This document shows, piece after piece, positions 1 to 9,383 of a stretch of 19,297 nucleotides of DNA. The DNA comes from Accumulibacter sp036625275. GTDB lineage: Bacteria > Pseudomonadota > Gammaproteobacteria > Burkholderiales > Rhodocyclaceae. A program made the position numbers and the translations under genes. The notes beneath the pieces were generated by a model. That model saw only the letters and a program-made list of their open reading frames with translations. It did not search any database and had not been told where the DNA came from. How positions within the stretch are numbered: position 1 is the first letter of the stretch; each line of letters starts with the position of its first letter. Location of the stretch: NCBI RefSeq assembly GCF_036625275.1, contig NZ_JAZKUD010000076.1:1-19297 (forward strand), given 5' to 3'.

Positions 1-134
1 CTTGTCCGCCACAACAAGCAGCAGATTGATTGACCGGAAGGGAATTTTGTGCTCGACACAAATCCAAAATTGCGTCACCAAAGCACCATTCCCCACTACA
101 ATGGCTGCACATCGCCGGTCTGTCTAGGACATAT

Positions 135-413
135 ATGAACAAGACCGACATTGCACCCGGAACTGGAGTCAAGCCTTTCGGTTCACAGACTGCTCGCCGC
201 CTGAACCCGAAGAAGCTGCTGCTCAGCAAGTGGACGGCGGTGACCCCGCACGACAAGGAGAAGCACTTCATCGTGACCGGGGTCATTGAGCCAGAGCCCC
301 CGGCCACGCGAATCGAGCGCATCGAACTGGAAGCCGTGTACTCTCGCCGGGTCTTTTCGCTGTCCTGGCGTGATCTGACCGATCGCAAGCAGTGGGTGCA
401 AGGGTGGCAATGA
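135..413 (+). CDS. TIGR02450-like small Trp-rich protein
   Basis: Predicted 92-residue soluble protein. The stretch NPKKLLLSKWTAVTPHDKEK, followed by HFIVTGV and a C-terminal SWRDLTDRKQWVQGW, matches what I recall of the small conserved Trp-rich family TIGR02450, whose function is unknown. There is no signal peptide or membrane segment. The ATG at 135 is preferred over a longer in-frame reading from position 30 because AGGA lies at 126-129 with a 5-nt spacer, and because family resemblance starts only after this point. A TACAAT hexamer at 107-112 could be a -10 box, but no good -35 is visible. It precedes a flavoprotein gene by 58 nt and a photolyase-family gene further on, in the same direction. 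Members of this family are often found near photolyase/cryptochrome genes, so a role in the same response is a contextual inference only. Confidence 0.8.
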   Translation: MNKTDIAPGTGVKPFGSQTARRLNPKKLLLSKWTAVTPHDKEKHFIVTGVIEPEPPATRIERIELEAVYSRRVFSLSWRDLTDRKQWVQGWQ

Positions 414-471
414 CTTGCGCTGAGGAGAATCTGCGCGCAGGCTCGTCGCATCGATGACTAACAGGAGAATC

Positions 472-1464
472 ATGACTCCAACTGCCCATCTGGCGCTGAT
501 CGGTGCCGGGATCTCTGGCCTGTCCTGCGGCACGCGACTGCAACAGGCCGGCATCGAAGTCAGTCTGTTCGACAAGAGTCGCAGCGCAGGCGGACGCATG
601 AGCACGCGTCGAGGCGACGACTGGCAATGCGACCACGGTGCCCAGTATTTCACCGCGCGCCACCCCGATTTCCGTGCCGAAGTGGCGCGCTGGCAGCAGG
701 CCGGGGTTGCCGCCTTGTGGGATCCCGGACTATGGCTGTTTGATGGCGATTCGTCGGCAGCACGCGAGTCGACGGTCGAGCGCTTTGTCGGCATGCCAGC
801 CATGACGGCGCCTGCCAGTTATCTCGCCAGCACGTTGAGCGTGCAAGCATCAACGAGCATCCAGCAGCTCAGGCGCCAGACGCACGGCTGGCAGGTCTTT
901 TCGGCTGAACACGGTTGGCTGGAGACGTGCTTCGCGGCCGTCCTGCTGGCCGTCCCGGCGCCGCAGGCGGCACCCTTGTTGCAGCAACCGGCCCCCGAGT
1001 TGGCGGCACTGGCCGGCAGCGCCGTCATGCGCGGCTGTTGGGCGCTGATGCTGCGCTTTGCCGCGCCGGTCGACCTGCCGTTCGATGCCGCCTTCGTCAA
1101 TCAGGGCCCACTGCGCTGGATCGCCCGCAACAGCAGCAAGCCGGGCCGCAGCGGCGAGGAAACCTGGCTGCTGCACGCCTGCGCAGAATGGAGCGAGGCG
1201 CATCTGGAAGAAGATTCCACAAGCGTCGCCGCAGCCCTGCTGGACGCCTTTGGCCAACTGGGCGGTCCGGCCCCGCAAGACTGGACGGCGCACCGCTGGC
1301 GTTACGCGGACACCGAGCCGGCCCTCGCCGAGGGTTGCGCCTGGCGTCCAGAGATTGGCCTGGGGTTGTGCGGAGACTGGCTCAACGCTGGCAAAGTGGA
1401 GGGTGCCTGGCGCAGCGGACGGATGCTGGCTGAAGAGGTATTGCGGTCGTTCGCGCGATGCTGA
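472..1464 (+). CDS. Renalase-like NAD(P)/FAD-dependent oxidoreductase
   Basis: Predicted 330-residue flavoprotein of the amine-oxidase/renalase-like group (COG3380 type). The N-terminus carries a Rossmann FAD-binding motif, LIGAGISGLS at about residues 9-18, followed by GGRMSTRR, the usual second FAD contact. The C-terminus has LGLCGDWLNAGKVEGAWRSG, the typical GD flavin-binding motif followed by the helix seen in amine oxidases. The length fits the family. An in-frame ATG at 454 exists, but AGGAG at 463-467 sits just before the ATG at 472, so the shorter start is chosen. The substrate cannot be told from sequence; annotations in this family range from amine oxidation to reduced-nicotinamide turnover. 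It is co-directional with the small Trp-rich gene upstream and the photolyase-family gene 97 nt downstream, which suggests a shared flavin- or light-related role. That link is inference. Confidence 0.85.
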   Translation: MTPTAHLALIGAGISGLSCGTRLQQAGIEVSLFDKSRSAGGRMSTRRGDDWQCDHGAQYFTARHPDFRAEVARWQQAGVAALWDPGLWLFDGDSSAARESTVERFVGMPAMTAPASYLASTLSVQASTSIQQLRRQTHGWQVFSAEHGWLETCFAAVLLAVPAPQAAPLLQQPAPELAALAGSAVMRGCWALMLRFAAPVDLPFDAAFVNQGPLRWIARNSSKPGRSGEETWLLHACAEWSEAHLEEDSTSVAAALLDAFGQLGGPAPQDWTAHRWRYADTEPALAEGCAWRPEIGLGLCGDWLNAGKVEGAWRSGRMLAEEVLRSFARC

Positions 1465-1561
1465 CGGCCGGACCTGCTGCGGCGCGGCCCGGCCAGCAAC
1501 CTTTCCCACCGAGGCGCAGCTTGCCGCAACGCCAGCGCAGCGGGCTTGGCCAGAAAACCGC

Positions 1562-3100
1562 ATGAGTCCCGGCACAACCCTGCGGCTTATTCTCGGGGAC
1601 CAGCTCAATCCACGGCATACCTGGTTCGAGCAGCCGCGCGACGACGTGCTGTACGTCTTCATGGAAATGCGCCAGGAAACCGACTACGTGCTGCATCACG
1701 CACAGAAGATCATCGCCATCTTTGCCGCGATGCGCGAGTTGGCGCGGCAGTTGCGCACGGCCGGACACTGCGTGCACTACCTGACGATCGACGATCCGGA
1801 CAACCGGCAAGCGCTGCCGGACAACCTCGACGCGCTGATCGTTCGGTTAGGCGTTCGGGCCTTTGAATACCAGGCCCCCGACGAGTGGCGACTCGACGCG
1901 CAACTGGCCGACTATGCGCGGCGTCAATCGATCCCCTGCCGCATGGTGGACAGCGAGCATTTCTATACCCTGCGCGACGAGGCGGCGCGTCTGTTTTCGG
2001 GACGCAGGCAATGGCTGATGGAGCACTTCTACCGCCATATGCGGGTGCAGCATCGGGTGCTGATCAATGACGCTGGCCAACCTGTCGGCGGCCTATGGAA
2101 CTTCGACCACGACAACCGCAAGTCCTGGCCAGGGCTACCGTGCGAACCCGCCGACTTTCGGGCTTCGCACGACCATTCAATTCTCTGGCAGACGATCGTC
2201 GCCGCGGGCGTCAACAGCTTCGGCGACGCCCACGCGGCACAGCTCGCCTGGCCGCTCAATCGCGCCGAAGCCTTGCAGCAGCTCGACGCCTTCGTCGAGA
2301 AGGCCCTGCCGCACTTCGGCGACTTTCAGGACGCGATGAGCCATCGCGCCTGGCGCATGTTTCACTCGCTCCTGTCTTTTGCGCTCAACACCAAGCTGCT
2401 CGACCCGCGCGAGGTCGTTGCCAGGGCCGACGCCGCCTGGCGCGCGGGATCGGTCTCCCTGGCCACTGCGGAGGGCTTCATCCGGCAGGTCATCGGCTGG
2501 CGCGAGTACATTCGCGGCTTCTACTGGGCGCACATGCCGGCGTATGTCGAGCAGAACGTGTTCGGCCACACCCGGTCGCTGCCGGGATGGTTCTGGAACG
2601 GTCAGACCAGGATGCGCTGTCTTGCCCACGCCATCGGCCAGTCCCTCGAACAGGCCTACGCCCACCACATCCAGCGACTGATGGTGATCGGCAACTTTGC
2701 ACTGCTGGCCGGACTGGACCCAGTTGCGGTGCATCGCTGGTATCTCGGCGTCTATGTCGACGCGTTCGAATGGGTCGAACTCCCCAACACCCTCGGCATG
2801 AGCCAGTTCGCCGATGGCGGACTCCTGGCCACCAAACCTTACGTATCCAGCGCCGCCTACATCGATCGCATGAGTGACTACTGCAAGGGCTGTCATTACG
2901 ACAAGAAGCTGCGCACCGGCGAGCGAGCCTGCCCCTACAATTCGCTCTACTGGGATTTTTTTGCGCGCAACGCCGGAAAACTCTCGACCAACCCGCGCCT
3001 CGCCCTGGTCTATCGGCAGTTGTCGAAAATGGACGAGGAGACCCGGCGTTCCTTGCAGGAGCAGGCAGACGAGCTACGCAACTCGCTCGATCGCCTGTGA
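1562..3100 (+). CDS. phrB: Fe-S (6-4) photolyase / cryptochrome-family protein (PhrB type)
   Basis: Predicted 512-residue flavoprotein of the deoxyribodipyrimidine photolyase-related group (COG3046), the bacterial (6-4) photolyase/CryB clade. This group binds FAD, a lumazine-type antenna and a [4Fe-4S] cluster, and uses light to repair UV lesions or to signal. The N-terminal LRLILGDQLN is the family's characteristic opening. Cysteines at 353, 441, 444 and 457 (RMRCL, YCKGC, ERACPYNSLYWDFF) have spacings of 88, 3 and 13, matching the Fe-S ligands I recall for Agrobacterium PhrB. The region GFIRQVIGWREYIRGFYW and HIQRLMVIGNFALL corresponds to the FAD-binding core. The in-frame reading extends upstream to 1058, but that part overlaps the preceding gene, so the ATG at 1562 is used although its ribosome site is weak. 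All key regions look intact. Repair enzyme versus photoreceptor cannot be settled here. Confidence 0.92.
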   Translation: MSPGTTLRLILGDQLNPRHTWFEQPRDDVLYVFMEMRQETDYVLHHAQKIIAIFAAMRELARQLRTAGHCVHYLTIDDPDNRQALPDNLDALIVRLGVRAFEYQAPDEWRLDAQLADYARRQSIPCRMVDSEHFYTLRDEAARLFSGRRQWLMEHFYRHMRVQHRVLINDAGQPVGGLWNFDHDNRKSWPGLPCEPADFRASHDHSILWQTIVAAGVNSFGDAHAAQLAWPLNRAEALQQLDAFVEKALPHFGDFQDAMSHRAWRMFHSLLSFALNTKLLDPREVVARADAAWRAGSVSLATAEGFIRQVIGWREYIRGFYWAHMPAYVEQNVFGHTRSLPGWFWNGQTRMRCLAHAIGQSLEQAYAHHIQRLMVIGNFALLAGLDPVAVHRWYLGVYVDAFEWVELPNTLGMSQFADGGLLATKPYVSSAAYIDRMSDYCKGCHYDKKLRTGERACPYNSLYWDFFARNAGKLSTNPRLALVYRQLSKMDEETRRSLQEQADELRNSLDRL

Positions 3101-3149
3101 GCGGCTTGTCCGGATGGTCGGCTAGCCTGGCAAGGAGATCGCTCAACGG

Positions 3150-4297
3150 TTGGCTCGGCCGGGCACCGTGATTCCCGCGCGGCCGGCCTTCATCGGCCTG
3201 GAAACCATCGGGGCCAATCCGGTGCGGGACCGCATCACCAGGATCGGTGTACTGGAAGCCGAGGGTGACCGGATCTCGACCTGGAGCACCCTGGTCAACC
3301 CACAGCGGCCGATCCCTGAATTCATCCTTTGACGACCGGCGACCGCCACGGCGCCCTGGCCGACGCCCACCTGCTTTGGCAGTTCTGGTGTCTGTTGAAA
3401 CGCGATCGCGGCGAAGAGCCTCTGCCGAGGCCATCCGTCAGCAGAACAAGTTCCCCAGCTTGCCGCCTCACCTCGATCCTGCCCTGCTCGACGACCTGCC
3501 CGAATCCGCCGGGGTGTGCCTGTTCTACGGCGACAACGACGCGCTCCTGTACGTGGGGAAAAGCGTCAACCTGGGTCAGCGCATACGGGCTCACTTCGCG
3601 TCCGACCTGCGTGAGTACAAGGAGGTGCGCCGCATTCACTGGCATGAGACGGTCGGAGAACTCGGCGCCCTGCTGCTGGAATCGCGACTGGTCAAGGAAT
3701 GCCAACCGATTCACAATCGTCGCTTGCGCCGAATTTCGGACCTGTGCACCTGGCAGTTGGTGTAAGTCGCCCCGGGCCATTTCGGCCCCCGGCTGGTCAG
3801 CGGCCAGGCTGCCGATTTCGTCCACTCGGAAGACCTTTTTGGCCTCTTTGCCAACCGGCGGGAAGCCATCGAAACCCTGCGCAAGGTGGCTGCAGCGCAT
3901 GAACTGTGTCCGATAATCCTCGGATTGGAAAAGCCCGTCCGGCCCCGACGCTCCTGCTTCGCTCACCAGGTCAGGCAATGCCGGGGCGCCTGCGTGGGCA
4001 AGGAAACCCTTGGCGTGCACAGCGCTCGCATGCTGTCGGCGTTGATGAAGCTGAAGCTCACCGCCTGGCCCTACCCCGGAGCGATCGGCGTCGTCGAGCG
4101 GGACGAGTTGCGGGAAGTGGAGGAAGTCCACGTCGTGAACGGCTGGCGGCACCTGGGGCGCGCGCAGCGAGGCCGAGATCCAGGAAATCCTGCAGGGTCA
4201 GTCGGGTCAGGGGCGGTTCCACCGGGACACCTACAGACTGCTCGCCGCGCATCTGGGAAAAGGGCGAGTACGGGTGCGCTTGTTGTCCGGGCGGTAA
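3150..4297 (+). pseudogene. Decayed DnaQ-like exonuclease / GIY-YIG (UvrC/Cho-like) fusion nuclease
   Basis: Remains of a two-domain nuclease gene that joins a DEDD 3'-5' exonuclease domain to a UvrC/Cho-like GIY-YIG domain. The start (probable TTG at 3150) reads AFIGLETIGANPVRDRITRI, where the usual catalytic Asp of FxDxETTG is Gly. The frame stops at 3330. The end of the exonuclease domain, HGALADAHLLWQFWCLLK, resumes in another frame, so roughly the middle of that domain is deleted. Around 3420 the reading moves to a third frame with PSLPPHLDPALLDDLPE, GVCLFYG, LLYVGKSVNLGQRI and LLLESRLVKECQPIHNRR (GIY-YIG core). An in-frame TAA follows at 3763-3765, then conserved sequence continues (ARLVKE-type tail, CFAHQVRQCRGACVGKE, TAWPYPGAIGVVERDE). 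A last frameshift near 4165 leads to RDTYRLLAAHLGKGRVRVRL and TAA at 4295-4297. At least four lesions make it non-functional. Confidence 0.85.
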
Positions 4298-4357
4298 CGG
4301 CTCGCCAACGGTGCGAGATCCCTGTCTTGTGGTCATATCTTGATTGAAGTGCCTGGC

Positions 4358-4520
4358 ATGAATCTTCCCCGCAGGCCATGGCTGGTCCTCTACTCGTTGC
4401 TTGCCGCTGTACCGGTCGCTGCCGCGGCCTCGCTCGGTTCGTCGGCACCGCCCGCCACCTGTGCCGCCCCCGGCGGCTGATGACAACCTCAATGCCCTGG
4501 CCGTCCATGCCGCCAGATGA
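4358..4520 (+). pseudogene. Possible remnant of the 5' end of a secreted-protein gene
   Basis: An ATG at 4358 opens a 40-codon reading frame with a signal-peptide-like start (MNLPRRPWLVLYSLLAAVPV, then an Ala-rich stretch) ending at TGA 4478-4480. Shifting one frame gives PPADDNLNALAVHAAR and a stop at 4518-4520, so this looks like a broken N-terminal region rather than a complete gene. It could be the 5' end of the GH17 gene whose middle reappears after vapC, but the residues here are too few to prove that. The rest of the stretch between 4298 and 4591 holds only the vapBC promoter region. Confidence 0.3.
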
Positions 4521-4554
4521 ACTCTACTCCACCACTTGATGCCCTGGGCCGCAT

Positions 4555-4576
4555 TGTATACACTTCACGTATACAC
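4555..4576. promoter_or_regulatory. Candidate VapB/VapBC operator
   Basis: Two copies of GTATACAC lie at 4556-4563 and 4569-4576, 13 nt apart centre to centre, each containing the palindrome GTATAC. They sit directly upstream of the antitoxin gene. GTATAC-type repeats are typical operator half-sites for AbrB-fold VapB antitoxins, which repress their own operon together with VapC. The first copy overlaps a plausible -10 (TATACA) with a weak TTGATG at 4536-4541 as a possible -35 (spacing 15), so binding would block transcription. Confidence 0.6.
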
Positions 4577-4591
4577 AACCAAGGAATGCCC

Positions 4592-4822
4592 ATGACCTTC
4601 GCTCGCGTCTTTCAGTCCGGCAATAGCCAGGCCGTTCGTCTCCCCAAGGAATTCCGTCTGAACGTCGAACAGGTGGAGATTTTCCGGCGCGGCGATGAAA
4701 TCGTTTTGCGCGAAGCGCCGGTTGATGCCGCCGGCGTCTTCGATGCGCTGGTGAGCCTGACCGCCGACTTCATGGCCGATGGCCGCGACGATGCCCCGCC
4801 GCAGGAGCGGGAAGCCCTCTGA
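4592..4822 (+). CDS. vapB: VapB antitoxin (AbrB/SpoVT-type DNA-binding)
   Basis: Predicted 76-residue antitoxin. The N-terminal half, FARVFQSGNSQAVRLPKEFR followed by VEIFRRGDEIVLRE, is the classic swapped-hairpin AbrB/MazE-type DNA-binding domain of VapB. The acidic C-terminal tail (VDAAGVFDALVSL...DGRDDAPPQEREAL) is where VapB proteins usually wrap and inhibit the toxin. AAGGA at 4581-4585 supports the ATG at 4592 rather than the ATG at 4586, which would leave no spacer. Its stop codon overlaps the vapC start (TGATG), so the two are translationally coupled. The operator-like repeat just upstream fits autoregulation. Both genes look intact although they lie among gene remnants. Confidence 0.93.
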   Translation: MTFARVFQSGNSQAVRLPKEFRLNVEQVEIFRRGDEIVLREAPVDAAGVFDALVSLTADFMADGRDDAPPQEREAL

Positions 4823-5241
4823 TGAGTGCCCGTTATCTGCTGGACACCAACATCTGCATCTATATTGCCAAGCACAACCCGCCCGCCGTCCGCGAACGTT
4901 TTTCCCGGCATACCACCCGCGAGCTCGCGATGTCGGTAATCACGCTGGGCGAACTGCGCTTCGGCGCCGAGAAGAGCCAGTCCCGCGAACGGTCGCTGGC
5001 CGGCGTCGCCCGACTGGAACAACTGATCCCGGTGCATGCCCTGCCCGAAGCCGCCGGAGAACACTACGGGCAGATTCGTGCCGGCCTGAATAGTCTCGGG
5101 CAACCGATCGGCAACAACGACCTGTGGCTCGCCGCCCACGCCCGTGCCGAAGGGTGGATCCTGGTGACCAACAACGAGCGGGAGTTCATCCGGGTGCCGG
5201 GTTTGCAGGTGGAAAACTGGGTGAGCAGCGTGGGCCTCTGA
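4822..5241 (+). CDS. vapC: VapC toxin, PIN-domain ribonuclease
   Basis: Predicted 139-residue PIN-domain endoribonuclease of the VapC family, probably of the group that cleaves initiator tRNA. That target is inferred from similarity, not visible in the sequence. The acidic metal-binding residues are all present: D8 in YLLDTNICIY, E44 in TLGELRFG, D100 in IGNNDLWLAAHA, and the polar LVTNNEREF segment at about 114-122. The length is normal. The ATG overlaps the vapB stop codon. The gene ends exactly where a GH17 glucanase fragment begins, suggesting the vapBC module was inserted into or replaced part of that gene. Nothing in the coding sequence suggests inactivation. Confidence 0.95.
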   Translation: MSARYLLDTNICIYIAKHNPPAVRERFSRHTTRELAMSVITLGELRFGAEKSQSRERSLAGVARLEQLIPVHALPEAAGEHYGQIRAGLNSLGQPIGNNDLWLAAHARAEGWILVTNNEREFIRVPGLQVENWVSSVGL

Positions 5242-5507
5242 CCCACGGACTCGATGCGGTGCCGGCAATCGCCCGATCGCTGGGCATGCGGGTGGTGCTG
5301 GGGGAGTGGATCGATGGCGACGCGGCCAGGAACGCGGCGCAGCCGCAGCGGGCACTGGCGCTCGCCGGCGACTACGCCGACGTGACCGACCTGCTGGTCA
5401 TCGGCAACGAGGTGCTGCTGCGCGGCGAGCAGACGCCGGCTGCGCTGGCCTCGCTGCTCGCGCGGGCAAAGCGCACGTCCAGCGTACCGATCGCCTATGC
5501 CGACGTG
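5241..5507 (+). pseudogene. Internal fragment of a GH17 beta-1,3-glucanase-like gene
   Basis: About 89 codons with clear resemblance to the middle of bacterial GH17 proteins (exo-beta-1,3-glucanase/glucanosyltransferase-like): THGLDAVPAIARSLGMRV, VLGEWIDGDAARN, DLLVIGNEVLLRGEQTPAAL and SVPIAYADV. The GNE motif contains the residue expected to be the catalytic acid. There is no start codon or signal peptide on the left, because vapC ends at the first base. On the right, similarity stops after YADV, where family members continue with about 200 more residues including the nucleophile region. It is therefore a dead fragment. A membrane glycosyltransferase of the kind often paired with GH17 proteins lies at the far right end of the window. 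Confidence 0.7.
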
Positions 5508-5514
5508 CGACCGT

Positions 5515-6204
5515 TCAGTCGGGGCGCACTTTGCGCGTCAGTGCAACCATCAATTCGGTGGCCGCAGTAACCACCGGCCCTCCCATCGGATCGTTCTGGA
5601 GATCAGCCATCGGGCCTTGCCCGAAGTAGAGCCCGTCGCTGACCAGGAAAGTGAGCCGCATGGCCCCGCTCGGCGGCGGTGCGAGTCGCGGCTTCTCCCA
5701 GGGACCAAGTTTGTCCACCGCCACCTGAGAGGCACGGAACAGCTGCCTGATCTTGCTATCCACGTCTGGCGCCGTGGCCTCCCAGACGACCATCTTTCCG
5801 GATTGATTGATGTATCGAGCGCGGCCGTCCTGGTATGCAGCCAGCGTGTCGAGCCCGCCGTCGAGCCCCACTTCGACGATCACGCCCAGCAGTTCTTTCC
5901 GTTGAGTCGGCACGGACAGTTTTCGAAGGGCGTTGCTGGCGAGAATGCGAAGGCGGGCTTCCTCTGTCGCATTCGCTGCCAGCGCCTGGAGCCCTTCCCG
6001 ATCTGCTGGTTGGGCGAAGAGAGTTTTCCAGGGCCCTTCGACGGCTCCCTGGTGACTGGCCTTGAAAAGCGCCAGGTCGTCGCAGAAAAGCAGGTTGTAG
6101 ATCGTGTTAGTCGACGAATCGCGATACGGCGTGTAAGCGGTCGTTGGCGCAGCCACTCCCGCCGCGACGCCGAGGCCGACGAGCGTGGCAAGTTTCTTCA
6201 GCAT
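5515..6204 (-). CDS. Conserved exported protein of unknown function
   Basis: Predicted 229-residue protein with a Sec-type signal peptide (MLKKLATLVGLGVAAGVAAP, cleavage near residue 23), so probably periplasmic. An in-frame ATG exists 18 nt earlier, but GGAGAGG lies between the two, so the start at 6204 is chosen. No enzyme motif is recognised. Segments such as KELLGVIVEVGLDGGLDTLA, DGRARYINQSGKMVVWEA, FLVSDGLYFGQGPM and GPVVTAATELM look like a conserved domain, and I have the impression of similar uncharacterised proteins in other proteobacteria. The first half, with AANATEEARLRILASNALRK, may be helical. It stands alone on the minus strand. Its upstream region holds a possible IS91-type end (6321-6361), so its promoter region may have been rearranged. 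Confidence 0.8.
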   Translation of the reverse strand: MLKKLATLVGLGVAAGVAAPTTAYTPYRDSSTNTIYNLLFCDDLALFKASHQGAVEGPWKTLFAQPADREGLQALAANATEEARLRILASNALRKLSVPTQRKELLGVIVEVGLDGGLDTLAAYQDGRARYINQSGKMVVWEATAPDVDSKIRQLFRASQVAVDKLGPWEKPRLAPPPSGAMRLTFLVSDGLYFGQGPMADLQNDPMGGPVVTAATELMVALTRKVRPD

Positions 6205-6320
6205 GCAACCTCTCCTTTCCAAAGGGCAATTGCTTCGACTTCTGCATCGGCTCGTATTCCCGTGCCGAAATCACCCAAGGCGCGGCCAAAGGCCGAAACC
6301 GCGCTGCCCCTGACATGGAC

Positions 6321-6361
6321 AAGGATAGGAAATCCAACCGCGCCACGGTGAGTATATGAGC
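6321..6361 (-). repeat. Copy 1 of a 41-nt repeat, candidate IS91/ISCR origin-type end
   Basis: This 41-nt stretch matches 12196-12236 at 32 of 41 positions by hand alignment. Read on the minus strand it contains GTTGGATTTCCTATC followed by CTTG. It lies about 100 nt beyond the 3' end of the transposase remnant at 6458, as does the second copy relative to its own remnant. The core resembles the ISCR oriIS sequence as I remember it (TTGAACTTCCTATACC), and CTTG is a known IS91-type target tetranucleotide. It is therefore a candidate transposon terminus, unproven. Confidence 0.5.
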
Positions 6362-6457
6362 ACCCACCAAACGGCGTCAATTCTCCAGGCTTGTTCCACG
6401 AGCCCCTGAAAGGTCCTCTGAATTCCGCCCGCTCAACGCCTGCACACTCCCCAACAC

Positions 6458-6932
6458 CTACCAGGCAACGCGGCATTCGAATTCGTATTCAGACGCCGAC
6501 CGAGCCAGGGGCCGTCCTCGCCGAGGGTGGCGCCCTGCATCTCCCAGAGCGGGGGCGCACGGCCTCTCATCAGTCGTAACGGTGAGGTCGGTTCGCCCAG
6601 ATGGGTCAGGATTTCGCACACGGCACCGGCGTCGGTGAGGAAGGCGATGATCCGCATCTCGCCGCCGCAGCGTGCACAGACCAGTGGAGAGACCTCATGG
6701 ATTCGCGCGAGCAGCGGGCAAAGCCATGCGCGAGAATCCCGCATTCGAGATGGCGGCGGAACTCGCGTTCGACATGGGCTGGACCGGAAGCGCCCTGGCG
6801 GCAGTCGCAGGAGAGTTCGAGCCAGGTGGCGAGGTGCGTCTGCACGGTGCAATGGAACACGGTACGGTCGAGCGCCGCCTTCGGGTAATAGCCATTCACA
6901 ATCGAGGCTATACCCACAATTGATTGGACCAA
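6458..6932 (-). pseudogene. IS91-family transposase remnant A (internal deletion)
   Basis: Minus-strand remains of an IS91-family transposase. The N-terminal zinc-binding region is readable in one frame from about 6900 (YYPKAALDRTVFHCTVQTHL, then EFRRHLECGILAHGFARC). At about 6717 it passes directly, in another frame, into the C-terminal region LLARIHEVSPLVCARCGGEM, RIIAFLTD, ILTHLGEP and PPLWEMQGATLGED. A further frame change gives the normal-looking ending SEYEFECRVAW with TAG at 6458-6460. The central rolling-circle (Y2) nuclease domain is missing, so it is inactive. A possible origin-type end lies 100 nt beyond the 3' end. The rest of 6205-7081 holds no other recognisable gene. Confidence 0.75.
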
Positions 6933-6934
6933 TC
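6922..6934. repeat. Perfect 13-nt palindrome upstream of katG
   Basis: GATTGG-A-CCAATC forms a perfect inverted repeat about 150 nt before the katG start, at the 5' edge of transposase remnant A. It could be a regulator site or part of the old element. No classic OxyR pattern (ATAG/CTAT spaced by 7) is evident between here and katG. Confidence 0.25.
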
Positions 6935-7081
6935 TGCCAGACGCTCCTAGACTTGGCTCGTCTGAAGTGCATACGGCTCATTCTTCAAGTGATCTCACTC
7001 GCACATCTGCGTCGATCGATCAGTGCCCAAACTCCAGACTGGATCGGCTAGTCAAAATCAAGCAGCCAAAGGAGAGAAACC

Positions 7082-9277
<2,196 letters not shown>

Positions 9278-9282
9278 TCTCA

Positions 9283-9308
9283 GGGATAGGCCTCAAAAAG
9301 CCTGTCCC
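9283..9308 (+). terminator. Candidate katG terminator hairpin
   Basis: GGGATAGGC pairs with GCCTGTCCC (9 bp including one U-G pair) around the 8-nt loop CTCAAAAA, 5 nt after the katG stop codon. There is no T-run after it, so it may only stabilise the mRNA 3' end or act with the next hairpin. Confidence 0.45.
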
Positions 9309-9359
9309 GTGCAGCCGCAACCTGGCATCGGCTTATCCCCGCCCCGGTAGTGGCTGCAC
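9309..9359. repeat. Second, larger inverted repeat after katG
   Basis: The arms 9309-9322 and 9346-9359 (GTGCAGCC...GGCTGCAC at the ends) form a 14-bp stem with one U-G pair and one mismatch around a 23-nt loop. It starts on the base after the previous hairpin. It could be part of transcription termination or a structured end of the adjacent transposon remnant B. Confidence 0.4.
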
Positions 9360-9383
9360 ATTGGCGCTTACGACCCGCCCCGA

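Noticed and set aside
1058..1561. Upstream in-frame extension of the photolyase reading frame
   Set aside because: It overlaps the flavoprotein gene in another frame, is compositionally a shadow, and family resemblance begins at the ATG at 1562.
6935..7081. OxyR-type operator before katG
   Set aside because: I looked for ATAG/CTAT elements with 7-nt spacing and found no convincing set.
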